From positions 1-62,467 of the forward strand of contig PLNW01000140.1 of assembly GCA_003142855.1 (NCBI GenBank): a stretch of DNA of 62,467 nucleotides, read 5' to 3'. The notes under the pieces were generated by a model. The model ran no database searches, was not told the DNA's origin, and worked only from the letters and a program-made list of their open reading frames with translations. This DNA is from Myxococcales bacterium (GTDB lineage Bacteria > Myxococcota_A > Polyangia > Fen-1088). Below, piece after piece: positions 1 through 8,900 of the stretch. Numbering within the stretch: the first letter of the stretch is position 1; the number at the start of each line of letters is the position of its first letter. The position numbers and the translations under genes are program-made.

Positions 1-5
1 ATTTC

Positions 6-23
6 CCGACAGACTCTAGCTAG
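6..23. repeat. 18-bp repeat shared with 16626-16643
   Basis: The 18 bases ending in CTCTAGCTAG at the extreme left of the window recur exactly at 16626-16643, just outside the first long direct repeat. In both places the string follows a TTTC-like lead-in, and it can be read as the tail of an open frame ending in TDSS-stop. It overlaps the stop codon of the LD-carboxypeptidase gene. It is probably the edge of a dispersed element; its nature is not known. Confidence 0.6.
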
Positions 24-931
24 GAAACCGCGCCTTCCAGGGCTGCCAGCGTGCCTGCGTCGGCGTCCAGCGCGACGCGCGTTCCATAGGGCAAGGCGTG
101 GTTGCGCCGGCCGTGGCCGAAGGGCGCGCCCAAGACCACGGGAATGCGCAGGCGGCCCAGCCGCTCGCGCAGCACCTCGTCGGCCGTGGGAGACGCCGGC
201 TTGGATCCCGCGGGCTCGTCGCAATCGCGAAATTCGCCGGTGACCAGCCCGGCCGCCGCCTGGAAGACGCCGGCCAGTTCCAGTTGGGTGAGCAGGCGAT
301 CCAGCCGGTAGGGACGCTCGCCCACATCCTCGAAGAACAGGATGGCGCCGCGCAGGTCGGGCAGATAGGGCGTTCCCAGCATGCGCGAGAAGACCTCGAG
401 GTTGCCGCCCAGAAGTGGGCCCGTCGCCTGGCCTTTGACCAGCGCCTCCAGGCCCGAAAGCAGCAGGCGCGCATCCGGTTGTTCCAGCGCCGCGAAGAGG
501 GCATCGTGATCCTCGCTGGCCAGGCGCCCGAGCTGCGTGACCACCGGCCCGTGAATCGAGGCCAAGCCCGCCCGCGCCGCCTGCGCCAGCAGCAAGGTTC
601 CGTCGGAGAATCCCACGATGGGTTTGGTGGCTGCCCGAAACAGGTCGGCATCCAGGCTGGCCAGGAGGCGCAACAGCCCGTAGCCGCCCCGGCCCATGAT
701 CACGGCGCGGGCATCCGGATCGCGCAAGGCTGCCCGCAACTCGGCCAAGCGAACCTGGTCAGGCCCGGCGGTGAAGCCGGTCGCGCGAAACAGGGAAACC
801 GGGTCGTAGCGAAGCTGATAGCGGGCCGACAGCACCGCGGCTCCCTGGGCGAAGTCGTCGGGCGGAATGGGGCCCGAAGGCGCCACCACGCGCACGACAT
901 CGCCAGGTCGCAGATGGGGAGGTCTAATCAC
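20..931 (-). CDS. ldcA: LD-carboxypeptidase (muramoyltetrapeptide carboxypeptidase, peptidase S66)
   Basis: A 303-aa cytoplasmic enzyme of the usual S66 length, expected to remove the terminal D-alanine from murein tetrapeptides during peptidoglycan recycling. The N-terminus carries the family opening (RPGDVVRVVAPSGP). The nucleophile elbow GFSDGT puts the serine at residue 109; Glu201 (FFEDVGE) and His273 (FGHGRRN) complete the Ser-Glu-His triad known for LdcA. There is no signal peptide. The start overlaps the stop of the upstream gene by four bases, so the two are probably translated together. The family is clear; the exact substrate is inferred. Confidence 0.9.
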   Translation of the reverse strand: MIRPPHLRPGDVVRVVAPSGPIPPDDFAQGAAVLSARYQLRYDPVSLFRATGFTAGPDQVRLAELRAALRDPDARAVIMGRGGYGLLRLLASLDADLFRAATKPIVGFSDGTLLLAQAARAGLASIHGPVVTQLGRLASEDHDALFAALEQPDARLLLSGLEALVKGQATGPLLGGNLEVFSRMLGTPYLPDLRGAILFFEDVGERPYRLDRLLTQLELAGVFQAAAGLVTGEFRDCDEPAGSKPASPTADEVLRERLGRLRIPVVLGAPFGHGRRNHALPYGTRVALDADAGTLAALEGAVS

Positions 932-1737
932 GACTGGCGACGCCGCTTGGTGCGACGTCGTCCACTCGCGCCTTGCACGGGCCGGGCCGGGGGAAGATCG
1001 CCCTTGGCCGGCGCTGTCGCATCCCCAGAGGCAGGCGACTCGCCCGGCATCCCGACGGCGCTGGAGAATTCTCCGGAGTCTCTTCCCACCGCCCCTTCCA
1101 ATGCGCCGGTCAGACTGGAGGCGACAGCCACGGGAACCGCCTCGGGAACAGCGCTGCTGTCAGTCGAAGCCGCGGGCGCAACCGGCTCGCTTGGGACGGC
1201 CTCGCTCGCCGCGGGCTGCTCCGCTTTCGCGATGGGCGCATGGTCGGCAGCCTGCTCCTTGGATGGGGCCGGCGGTGAAACCACCTCGACCGCCTCGAAC
1301 GCTAACTGGACGGCTGGCGTCCGCGCGGGCTCTTCGCTCGCAACCGGGCTTTCGGGTGCCGATGCAGTTGCGGCCGGCTCAGGTGCGGCTTGGGCCGGCT
1401 TCTCTGCGACTGCCGGCGCAGCCACAGCGGGCGTGGCCGCTGCAGGCGGCGTGCTGGCTGTCTTGGCCGCGGGCGGCGGCGGGATCCACATGGCCGCCCC
1501 GGCGTCGTCGGGCCTGACCGGGCGCACCTGCATGCCGCTTTCCGCCCCGTCGGCAGATTCCACCACATGCAAGACCTGCACGGAAACCGGCGAGTCGGCC
1601 GAGCGCACGTCCAGCGGCGTGCCCACAGGAGGGGGATCTTTCATGACGACGAAGAACTCGCCGCCCTCGCCCTCCCGCACTTCCTCGGCACGAGCTATCA
1701 CAACGCCTGCATAACAGATTTCAACCGGCGCTTGCAT
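928..1737 (-). CDS. Hypothetical protein with small N-terminal domain and Ala/Pro-rich tail
   Basis: A 269-aa protein. The first 85 residues form a compact, mostly beta-strand segment that resembles a PilZ-like or other small regulatory beta-barrel domain, but I cannot identify the PilZ RxxxR motif. Residues of about 90-255 are low-complexity Ala/Pro/Glu/Val sequence, and the last ten residues are strongly basic (RRRTKRRR), which could bind nucleic acid or acidic surfaces. It has no signal peptide. It lies immediately upstream of ldcA with a four-base ATGA-type overlap, so the two form an operon. Function unknown. Confidence 0.65.
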   Translation of the reverse strand: MQAPVEICYAGVVIARAEEVREGEGGEFFVVMKDPPPVGTPLDVRSADSPVSVQVLHVVESADGAESGMQVRPVRPDDAGAAMWIPPPPAAKTASTPPAAATPAVAAPAVAEKPAQAAPEPAATASAPESPVASEEPARTPAVQLAFEAVEVVSPPAPSKEQAADHAPIAKAEQPAASEAVPSEPVAPAASTDSSAVPEAVPVAVASSLTGALEGAVGRDSGEFSSAVGMPGESPASGDATAPAKGDLPPARPVQGASGRRRTKRRRQS

Positions 1738-1812
1738 GAGAACGCGAGTCTACAGGGATGGGCCGCACGCGAGCAAGTGCCGAGATTGGCCAAGAGATTG
1801 GCCAGGGGCCCG

Positions 1813-2520
1813 CTACTTGTGCTTCTCGCCAGCCCCCTGGGCCGCACCCATCATCTGATTCAGGTCGAAGGGTTTGGCCGGCTTGGTGACAGTGGGCTTG
1901 GCGCCCGTGCCGGTGGCGGCCAATTCCATGGAAAAGGGCGGGCTGCGGGGCAGCTTGGACTTGCCCGCCGGGGGCTCAGGCGTGGCCACCACCTTGACCA
2001 GGCCGAGCGGCGGAACCTCTTCGCTAACCCAGACGTCGACGGTGCCCGCCGGCGTGTGGTCCCGATAGTGGGTGGTCTTCATGGTTCCCGCCGTCACTTT
2101 GATGGTTTCCTTGCCCACCAGGGTCTTGGGGTCGGGTCTCTGGAATTTCTGCGCCGGCGCGTCCGGCGGTCCCAGCATGGGATCGCCGTCGTCAACCTGC
2201 ATGGCGATCTCCCTGACTGGGTTGGTCGCGCCGAAGGGGTCGGGGTCGAGGACCAGCTTGAGCGTCACCCTGTCGCCCATCCGAGCAAACACTCCGCCCC
2301 GCATCGTCATCTCCAGCGTGGTGGAACTGGCGGTGCGAGCCACCAAGGCCCAGCGTGACTTCATCTTGTTCTCGCCGAAGGTCATGCCGTATTCCGCCCA
2401 ACTACCGATCACAGCGGTCTTCAGATCGACCACCAAAGGCAGGGACTGCGGAGCGCCAATGGGTTGGGCCGCGGCGAGCGCGGGGAATAGAACCAGGGCG
2501 AGCGCGATGATGCGTTTCAT
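1813..2520 (-). CDS. Secreted hypothetical protein, relative of the neighbouring 2680-3384 lipoprotein
   Basis: A 235-aa protein from the ATG at 2520. The longer frame upstream lacks protein-like composition, whereas this start gives a clean signal peptide (MKRIIALALVLFPALAAA, cleavage near residue 19) preceded by a purine-rich AGAAAGAG. The mature protein shares a pattern with the divergent gene at 2680: a V-T-V-x-A-G-T-F/M segment and a following beta-rich part about conversion to a charged product. The closest general resemblance is to DUF3108-like periplasmic proteins. The tail is enriched in Lys, Gly and Ala. The function is unknown; the divergent pair suggests a shared regulatory region at 2521-2679. 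Confidence 0.7.
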   Translation of the reverse strand: MKRIIALALVLFPALAAAQPIGAPQSLPLVVDLKTAVIGSWAEYGMTFGENKMKSRWALVARTASSTTLEMTMRGGVFARMGDRVTLKLVLDPDPFGATNPVREIAMQVDDGDPMLGPPDAPAQKFQRPDPKTLVGKETIKVTAGTMKTTHYRDHTPAGTVDVWVSEEVPPLGLVKVVATPEPPAGKSKLPRSPPFSMELAATGTGAKPTVTKPAKPFDLNQMMGAAQGAGEKHK

Positions 2521-2679
2521 GGAGACTCTTTCTGTGGCCGCGTGAGGCAGGTGATTCTTCGAGTTCTCTAGCGCGATCGCGAGACAAACGCGACCAGGAA
2601 AACGCAGGCCCGGCACTTCCGCTTGCGCTTTCCTGTTTCATGCCGATGATAGGGTCACCTCTCGAAAAGGAGCGATCTC

Positions 2680-3384
2680 ATGCGCAACATCCTCACCGCC
2701 GTCCTGGCGCTCAGCCTTGCGGGCTGCGCGCCCTCGATCAATCCCCAGATGAAAGCCGCCACCGACGGCCTGGCGGGTTCCTTCCAGACCCAAGCCCGCA
2801 ACCAGGCAGCGCCGGCGGCCTACGAGCCCACGCCGTGGGCGGTTGGTCAGTGGATTGTCGAGCGCACGGTGGACGACAAGGGCAACGTCGCCATCCAGCG
2901 CATCAGCGTCGTAGGAGCCGACGGCGGTGGCATGTGGCTGGAAATCGACCGACAGGACTACTTCCACCACACCATCACGAAGATCCTCTACAGCCACATG
3001 CCACGAACGCCTGATGAGGCCGCTGACGTCCTGATGAAGGTGGTCACCAAGACCGACGACAAGCCGGTCCAGACCATCGACTTTGCGACCACGCCGATGG
3101 CCAGTCTGTTCAAGAGCCAGTTCAAAGCTGTGGCTCAGGCCGGCATGGTTTCCACCGACGTGGCCCAGGCACCCAAGGAAACCGTGACCGTTCCAGCCGG
3201 CACCTTCCAGGATTGCGCCAAGTACGCGGTTCAGGTTTCGATCCTGGGCACGACCCGGAAATCGACGTCCTGGTTCCACCCCGCGGTTCCCATCAACGGG
3301 GCCGTGAAGGGCGCGTCCGACGACGGTAAGTGGACGATCGAGCTGCTTGATTTCGGCACCAGCGGTGCCAGCAGCAAACTGTAG
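2680..3384 (+). CDS. Putative lipoprotein, paralogue-like to 1813-2520
   Basis: A 234-aa protein with a strong ribosome site (AAGGAG) ahead of ATG 2680. Residues 1-15 are a lipoprotein signal peptide and the lipobox LAGC gives Cys16 as the lipidated residue. The mature region contains VTVPAGTFQDCAKY, the same kind of segment as in the divergently oriented neighbour, with a W-rich strand near the C-terminus. No catalytic motif is visible. The two genes lie head to head and look like an ancient duplication with one secreted and one lipid-anchored product. Role unknown; an envelope-associated binding protein is plausible. Confidence 0.75.
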   Translation: MRNILTAVLALSLAGCAPSINPQMKAATDGLAGSFQTQARNQAAPAAYEPTPWAVGQWIVERTVDDKGNVAIQRISVVGADGGGMWLEIDRQDYFHHTITKILYSHMPRTPDEAADVLMKVVTKTDDKPVQTIDFATTPMASLFKSQFKAVAQAGMVSTDVAQAPKETVTVPAGTFQDCAKYAVQVSILGTTRKSTSWFHPAVPINGAVKGASDDGKWTIELLDFGTSGASSKL

Positions 3385-3388
3385 ACCG

Positions 3389-4138
3389 CTACGACATCTG
3401 GTTGCCGCCACACACCGGCAGGTACGTGCCGGTGACGAAACGCGAATAGTCGGCGCAGAAAAAGAGAACAGCGCCCGCCACGTCGTCGGGCTGGCCAAAG
3501 CGTCGCAACGGCGTGTGCGCGGCGACCCGCTCACGCATCTCCTTGGGCATGAATGCGATGGCGTCGGTGTCGGTGGCTCCGGGCGCGACCACGTTCACGC
3601 GGATGCCGCGCGGCCCCAGCTCCAAGGCCAGCGACTTGGAGAATCCGTCGAGCGCGGACTTCGCCGCCGAATGGGCGACGAAGCCCGGGCCGGGCACGCG
3701 CGAAAGGCCGCTGCTGATGTTGACGATGCAGCCGGCACCGCGTTCCACCATGCCCGGGACCACCACCTGGCAGGGATAGTAGAGCGCCTTCATCTCACCC
3801 AATACCTTCTTCTCAAAGTCTTCCCACTTGTACTGCAGAAAGGACGTGACGGGAAAGTGGATGGCGGCGTTGTTGACCAAAATGTCCACCGCGCCGAGCG
3901 CGTCCTCGGTCTTTTTCACCATGGCTTCCACGTCCTCGCGCACAGTCACATCGGCGCGCACCAGGATGGCCTTGCCGCCGGCGCGCGTGATCTCGTCCAG
4001 AACCTTTTCACCCTTTTCGCGGTTCTGCACATAGTTGACTGTGACCTTGGCGCCGTGGGCGGCCAGCAACTTGGCCGTGGCTGCGCCGATGCCGCGACTG
4101 GAACCGGTGACGATGGCGACCTTGTCTCGCAGAATCAT
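3389..4138 (-). CDS. SDR-family oxidoreductase (FabG-like) with His in place of catalytic Tyr
   Basis: A 249-aa classical short-chain dehydrogenase fold. Visible motifs are the dinucleotide-binding TGSSRGIG at residues 11-18, NNAA at 89-92, the catalytic serine region ISSG near 142, and the C-terminal GGN. The active-site motif normally written YxxxK reads HSAAK here, so position 156 is His (codon CAT on the coding strand) while Lys160 is kept. Ordinary FabG-type chemistry uses that tyrosine as the acid/base, so the enzyme may use His instead, have a different reaction or be non-catalytic. It ends tail to tail four bases from the preceding lipoprotein gene and is transcribed divergently from the AgmX-like gene. 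Confidence 0.85.
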   Translation of the reverse strand: MILRDKVAIVTGSSRGIGAATAKLLAAHGAKVTVNYVQNREKGEKVLDEITRAGGKAILVRADVTVREDVEAMVKKTEDALGAVDILVNNAAIHFPVTSFLQYKWEDFEKKVLGEMKALYYPCQVVVPGMVERGAGCIVNISSGLSRVPGPGFVAHSAAKSALDGFSKSLALELGPRGIRVNVVAPGATDTDAIAFMPKEMRERVAAHTPLRRFGQPDDVAGAVLFFCADYSRFVTGTYLPVCGGNQMS

Positions 4139-4262
4139 GAGCGCGCTCCTCGAAAGAATGGAAACGGGTGGGACGCGGCCGAGCGTAGCACGCTTGAGGC
4201 GTTATGGACGCGCGCGTACCTATGACTTGCGCAAGACGAAGTCTCGGTGGTACACCGCAGCC

Positions 4263-4661
4263 ATGGACGTGAGATGCCTGGCCTTTCTCTTGGCGGTCGC
4301 CGCAGCGCTGGGCTGTGGCACGTCCGGATCACCGACACCGGCCGAGTCTGGAAAGCTGGGCCGCGGCTCTCTGGACAAAAAGGTCATCAAAGACGTCATC
4401 AGTGAGCACCACCGTGAGGTGCGAGGGTGCTACGAGGTGCAGCTGGTGAAACAACCTGACCTGGCCGGCCGCGTGCTCAGCCAGTTCACCATTTCCACCA
4501 CCGGCAACGTCACCGACGTTGTCCTGCGTGAATCGACGGTGGGGAACCCCGCGATCGAGGAGTGTCTGCGCAAACACCTCCTGACCTGGAAATTCCCCAA
4601 GCCTCACGGTGGGGGCAGCGTCGACGTTATCTACGCCTTCGACTTCTTTCCTAGCCCCTAG
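4263..4661 (+). CDS. AgmX/PglI C-terminal-domain lipoprotein
   Basis: A 132-aa protein starting at ATG 4263. Residues 1-17 are a lipoprotein signal with lipobox ALGC (Cys18). The remainder matches the TonB-like domain found at the C-terminus of myxobacterial AgmX/PglI gliding proteins: an entry helix (KKVIKDVISEHHREVRGCYE), then DLAGRV, a beta-hairpin with GNVT, the NPAIEECL helix and a final WKFP strand. Here the domain stands alone behind a short linker. Such domains are thought to act in envelope-spanning protein contacts. The stop overlaps, within a CTAG, the stop of the decayed gene on the other strand. Confidence 0.8.
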   Translation: MDVRCLAFLLAVAAALGCGTSGSPTPAESGKLGRGSLDKKVIKDVISEHHREVRGCYEVQLVKQPDLAGRVLSQFTISTTGNVTDVVLRESTVGNPAIEECLRKHLLTWKFPKPHGGGSVDVIYAFDFFPSP

Positions 4662-4880
4662 ACTATCACATCCAGCCGTCCGCCGGCCCGTCGCGGAAGC
4701 GGCCGGTATTCTTGCCAAGCGCGGCCCAGGCGAGCCACGGCCTCGGTCATGATCGCGGCGTCGGCCACAATGGGCAGACGAACCCGGTCGGCGAAACGGT
4801 GGTCGGGCGAATTGGCCGAACCAGCCACGATGGCCACGCTATGGCGCTGGGCAATCGGAGCCAGTTCGTAGTCCAAAGAC
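4658..4880 (-). pseudogene. Remnant: C-terminal tail of a PLP-dependent fold-type I aminotransferase (MocR-like)
   Basis: About 70 codons remain open on the minus strand. The translation carries the end of a class I/II aminotransferase domain: a helix reading ELAPIAQRHSVAIVAGSA, then RVRLPI and a closing helix MTEAVARLGRAWQEY, matching the pattern of MocR/AspC-like C-termini (G-V-x-x-V-P-G-S-x-F ... R-L-x-F ... E-x-x-R-R-L). The whole large PLP domain, including the lysine, is missing. The stop codon is in register with the convergent neighbour (shared CTAG), as expected for a formerly real gene end. The 5' boundary is approximate. Confidence 0.5.
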
Positions 4881-4950
4881 AGGCCAATTGTCGGGAAGTG
4901 GCTATTGAACAGGCAATTCATTGGGTGGACAGTCAACAACATACCAGATA

Positions 4951-4965
4951 CCAATTCGCAATTGG
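4951..4965. promoter_or_regulatory. Perfect inverted repeat CCAATT-CGC-AATTGG upstream of ilvE, possible operator
   Basis: A 6-bp perfect inverted repeat with a 3-bp spacer lies 28 bases before the ilvE start codon, in a stretch (4880-4980) markedly richer in A and T than its surroundings. Related half sites occur at 4884-4890 (CCAATTG) and near 4912 (GCAATT). The arrangement suggests a regulator binding site; no regulator gene is adjacent except the decayed aminotransferase tail, which could be the last trace of a MocR-type regulator. This is inference. Confidence 0.4.
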
Positions 4966-4993
4966 ACTCAAAAGTGGACACAAGGAGGCACCG

Positions 4994-5914
4994 ATGGCTC
5001 TTCCCCGCATGGCTTTCTTCAAAGACCGCATCCTGCCCTACGCCGAGGCGCAGCTGGGCCTGCTGACCCACGCGCTCAACTACGGCACCGGTGTGTTTGC
5101 GGGCATTCGCGGCTACTTCAACCAGGACGAGGGCAAGCTCTACGTGTTTCGTCTGGCCGACCACGTGCGACGCTTCCACGAATCGGCCCGTATGCTGCGC
5201 ATGAATCTGGCGCTGTCGGAAGAAGCGACCGCGGCAGCCCTGCTGGACCTGCTGCGCGCCGAGGGACTGCGCCAGGATTGCTACCTGCGCGCGCTGGCTT
5301 TCTACTCAGACGAGGTGATCGGCGTTCGCCTGCACGGCCTGAAGCCGGTTCTGGCCGCGGTGGCCGTGCCCTTTGGCCTGTACATCGACAAGGCCGAGGG
5401 CGCGCACTGCACGGTCTCGTCCTGGCGCCGGCCCGACGACAACGTCATCCCGCCGCGCGGGAAAATCACGGGCAGCTACGCCAACAGCGCCTTGGCCAAG
5501 AGCGATGCCGAGCTGGCCGGCTTCGACGAGGCCATCCTGCTCAACCGCGACGGACGCGTGAGCGAAGGTTCGGGCGAGAACATCTTTCTCATCCGCCGCG
5601 GGGTCGCGGTCACGCCTTCGCTCGATCAAAGCGTTCTGGAAGGCATCACGCGCCGGTCGCTCATCACCCTGCTGCGCGACGAGCTGGGAATGGCCGTCGA
5701 GGAGCGTCCGGTGGAGCGCGGAGAACTCTACCTGGCCGACGAGATCTTCCTGACCGGCACCGCCGCGCAGATCACCGCGGTCACGCGCATCGACCACCGG
5801 CCCATCGGCACCGGCCAGATGGGCAGTGTCACCTCACGTCTTCGCTCGCTGTTCTTCGATGTGGTGCGCGGCCGCTCGCCCAAGTACCGGACGTGGTGCA
5901 CGCCGGTGGCGTGA
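4994..5914 (+). CDS. ilvE: Branched-chain amino acid aminotransferase (class IV PLP enzyme)
   Basis: A 306-aa enzyme, full length for bacterial IlvE. The ATG at 4994 is chosen because AAGGAGG lies seven bases upstream and because residue 1 gives the canonical opening. It catalyses the last step of valine, leucine and isoleucine synthesis. The PLP lysine is most likely Lys157 in GKITGSYANSALAK; the cofactor-binding VSEGSGENIFL follows at residues 189-199, and LTGTAAQI lies in the phosphate-binding loop. It is preceded by a palindromic possible operator and stands as a single gene, convergent with the restriction-modification gene. Confidence 0.93.
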   Translation: MALPRMAFFKDRILPYAEAQLGLLTHALNYGTGVFAGIRGYFNQDEGKLYVFRLADHVRRFHESARMLRMNLALSEEATAAALLDLLRAEGLRQDCYLRALAFYSDEVIGVRLHGLKPVLAAVAVPFGLYIDKAEGAHCTVSSWRRPDDNVIPPRGKITGSYANSALAKSDAELAGFDEAILLNRDGRVSEGSGENIFLIRRGVAVTPSLDQSVLEGITRRSLITLLRDELGMAVEERPVERGELYLADEIFLTGTAAQITAVTRIDHRPIGTGQMGSVTSRLRSLFFDVVRGRSPKYRTWCTPVA

Positions 5915-5937
5915 CACTTGCGTGCGGCGCCCGCCGG

Positions 5938-8900
5938 TCACCATCCCGGCGGCATGCGCGGCGGCTGGGTGGCTCGGAGCAGCTCCAGATCCTCGGCGGT
6001 GAGGCCGTACGCTTCGTGAACCGCAGCGGCGATTGTCCGCTCAAGATCCAGAATACGCGCCCGTTTCTCGACGATCTTCGGCGTCTCCGCCTCGAAGAGA
6101 TCGCGCAACGCCTTGAGCCCCGCGGGCGAGAGCGCCGCGCCTTTCTTGGGCCGGCGCTTCTTCACTTCAAGGACGAAAGCGTCGCTGCCAAGGTTTGAGA
6201 AATCGCCGAGCGCCTGACCTGGGGTCTCGACGTCGTACTCGATTCGGAGCACGTCGAGGACCGCGGCAGTTGCCTCCGCGGAGGTCCGAGTCAGGTCGAC
6301 GATGCTCTCCACCGCAGGCGTCGTCGCGTCCAGTTGCTGGGCGTTTGGGCGCGGGATGGGCACGTGTACGATCTTGTCGCCGGCGGGGCTCAGCGCTTCA
6401 TCTTTCAAGTGCACGAGATAACGCCAGTTGTGCCACCACATCGCTGGACTATTGAGGGCGGCGACAAGCCAAGGGTCTTCGCTCTCAAGGAGAAATCCCT
6501 TGTTGTTCAAGAAGTACCCAGTTCGATCCAATCCATATGCCGGATGAAATTGAATCTCTTGGTAGACAATTTTGGGTCGCTGGAATAGCTCGACGTAGTC
6601 TGATGCATACCGGCTCAGGGCGTACCAGGGGAAGCGTTCTTGTCGAACTTCAGCGCGAGCCTCAAGCAGATCCCTTTGAGACTCCAAATGTGCCTGGATG
6701 GCGGGATAGGATCCCAGCGAGAAATCCCAAGGGGCATAGATCATCCAGAGACCCGCCCATTCGGCCGCCCATCGCGCGATGTCCTGTCCGCGAAGGTACT
6801 TCTTCAGGACATGGGCTGAACGTGGGTCTTCTCGGCAAAGGCGTTCCTTAGTGGCTTGGTCGACGAGAAACGCCTCGTTGCAACCTGTCTTGATGCCGTA
6901 ATACGGCTTGATCGCCGCGTACTCACCCAGCGGCACGCCATTGCGCCGCAGTTTCTCCAGCAACGCCTGCACGCCCGGTGGCTCCAGGGTCCAGCCCGCG
7001 CTGTCGAGCTTCGCCTGGGGCATGGGGAATCGGTGCTCCTCCACGTAGCTGGCGAGCAGCTCCTTGCCCAGCTCTTCGCGCGGATAGAGCGTTACGCGCA
7101 CGGCGTGCTCCGGCGGCGGCGGCGATTTGCGCAGGGTAATGATACACGGGAAGGCATCTGTGCCCGGAAAGATCGGCGCGTGCCCAAAGTCCACCATGGT
7201 GTCGATGGTGCACTGCTTGGCGAACATCGCGCGCAGCTTCTCGGCGTAGCCACCGCGCAGCCACTTGTTCGAGACGATGAAGCCCAGCCGACCGCCGGGC
7301 TTCAACTGTTGCAGGCTGCGCTCGAAGAAGTAGACGAAGAGATCCGCGGTACCGTCGTAGGCGTGAAACGAGGCCTGCCAATGCTCCTTGTAGGCCGTGA
7401 GCAGCTCCTGCCGCACGTAGGGCGGATTGGCGAGCACCACGTCGAAGCCCTCGCGCCAGCGAGCATCCACGGCGGCCGCGTCGGCACGATCCGCCGGGTC
7501 GAGTTCCGACAGGACGAACGGGTCCGGCTCGACTCCCCAGTCAAAGGCCAGGGGATCGACGCGGCGATCGCTGACCACGCTGTTGCCCTGCCGCACATTG
7601 CGATCGAGGTAGGTCAGCTTCTTTTTGCTCTGGGCGGTCTTGAGCCAGAGCGAAAGCTTGGTGATCTCGACGGACTCGCCGCTCTTGTCCACGCCGAAGA
7701 GGTTCTCGTTGAGCACCGTTCGGGTGAGGTCGAACAGGCTGGCCTGCTGGCCGCGCAGCTCGGCCAGTGCGCGGTTGGCGCGGTCGAATTCTTGCGCCAG
7801 GGCGTCGAACGCCGCGATCAAGAAGGCCCCGCTGCCGCACGCCGGGTCGAGCACCCGAATCTTGCGCAGCTCGTTCTGATACGCCTCCCAGGCGCCGATG
7901 CGATCCTTCTTCGTGGCACCGCGGCCCACCTGCGCTCGCTCCCACGCGTCGGTGATGACGAAGCCAAGCGTCTCGCGCACCAGGAACCCGGTCACGAATG
8001 GCGGTGTGTAGAAGATGCCTTCGACCTGACGTTTCGAGGGCGCCTTCTGGGTGCCCACCGATGTGCTCGCCGGCACCGGCCCGCTTTGCTCGTCGGCCTC
8101 GCGCCGGAGTTCCTCGAGATCGGTGATCGACTGTTCAAAGATGTGCCCCAGCACGTCGACAGAGACGTCCTCGCCGAAGTCGTAGGCGCCCAGATCGTTG
8201 AAGGCGCCGCACAGCTCGTCGGAGATCTCCAGCCCCTCCAACTCCGCGACTTCGCGAAACAGCCCGCCGTTGTAGGCCGGGACACCGAGCTGGACGCTGC
8301 CCTTGTCGACCGCCTTGAACACGGCGACAAAGTTTTGCCAGATGGGACGCGGGTTGTAGGGATCGCGGTGCTCATAGGCGTGTGCAATCGTGCCGGCCGG
8401 GAGAAGCTGGCGATCTTCGGCGAAGGCGAGGAAGAGCACCCGATCGAGGATGGTTTGCGCGTAGGCCAGGAGATCGCCTGACGGGATGTTCGAGTGCCGC
8501 CGCTGTAGCTCGTCGAACAGGCGGGAACGGATTCCCCTGTACTCGGCGTAGAGCTTGGTCGTGACCTCGCGCTCGGTGCGCTCCGAGGCCAGCAGGATCT
8601 CGGCGAGCGGCGACGGTCCCGCCGGCGGTCCTCCCAGCATGGCGTCGCGGCCGAGCAAGGCCACAAAGCGCAGGAACCCGCTCTTGTCTTCGAGATCTTC
8701 CAGCCGGAACAGCTCGTAGGCTGCCTGCCCGCTGCTCTTGGAGTACAGGCGCGTCTCGCGGTAGTTGGAGACGATGATCCAGCTAGACTCCGCGGTCTTG
8801 TTCGCGTAGTCCCACCCCTGCTGGATGGGCGTCAGCGAGCGACCCTTGGCGTGCTCCAGAAACTGCGTCGCACCTTTCAGCTCGATGGGCGCGACGACCC

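Noticed and set aside
98..1714. 538-aa plus-strand frame over ldcA
   Set aside because: Antisense to a gene with an intact catalytic triad; composition not protein-like.
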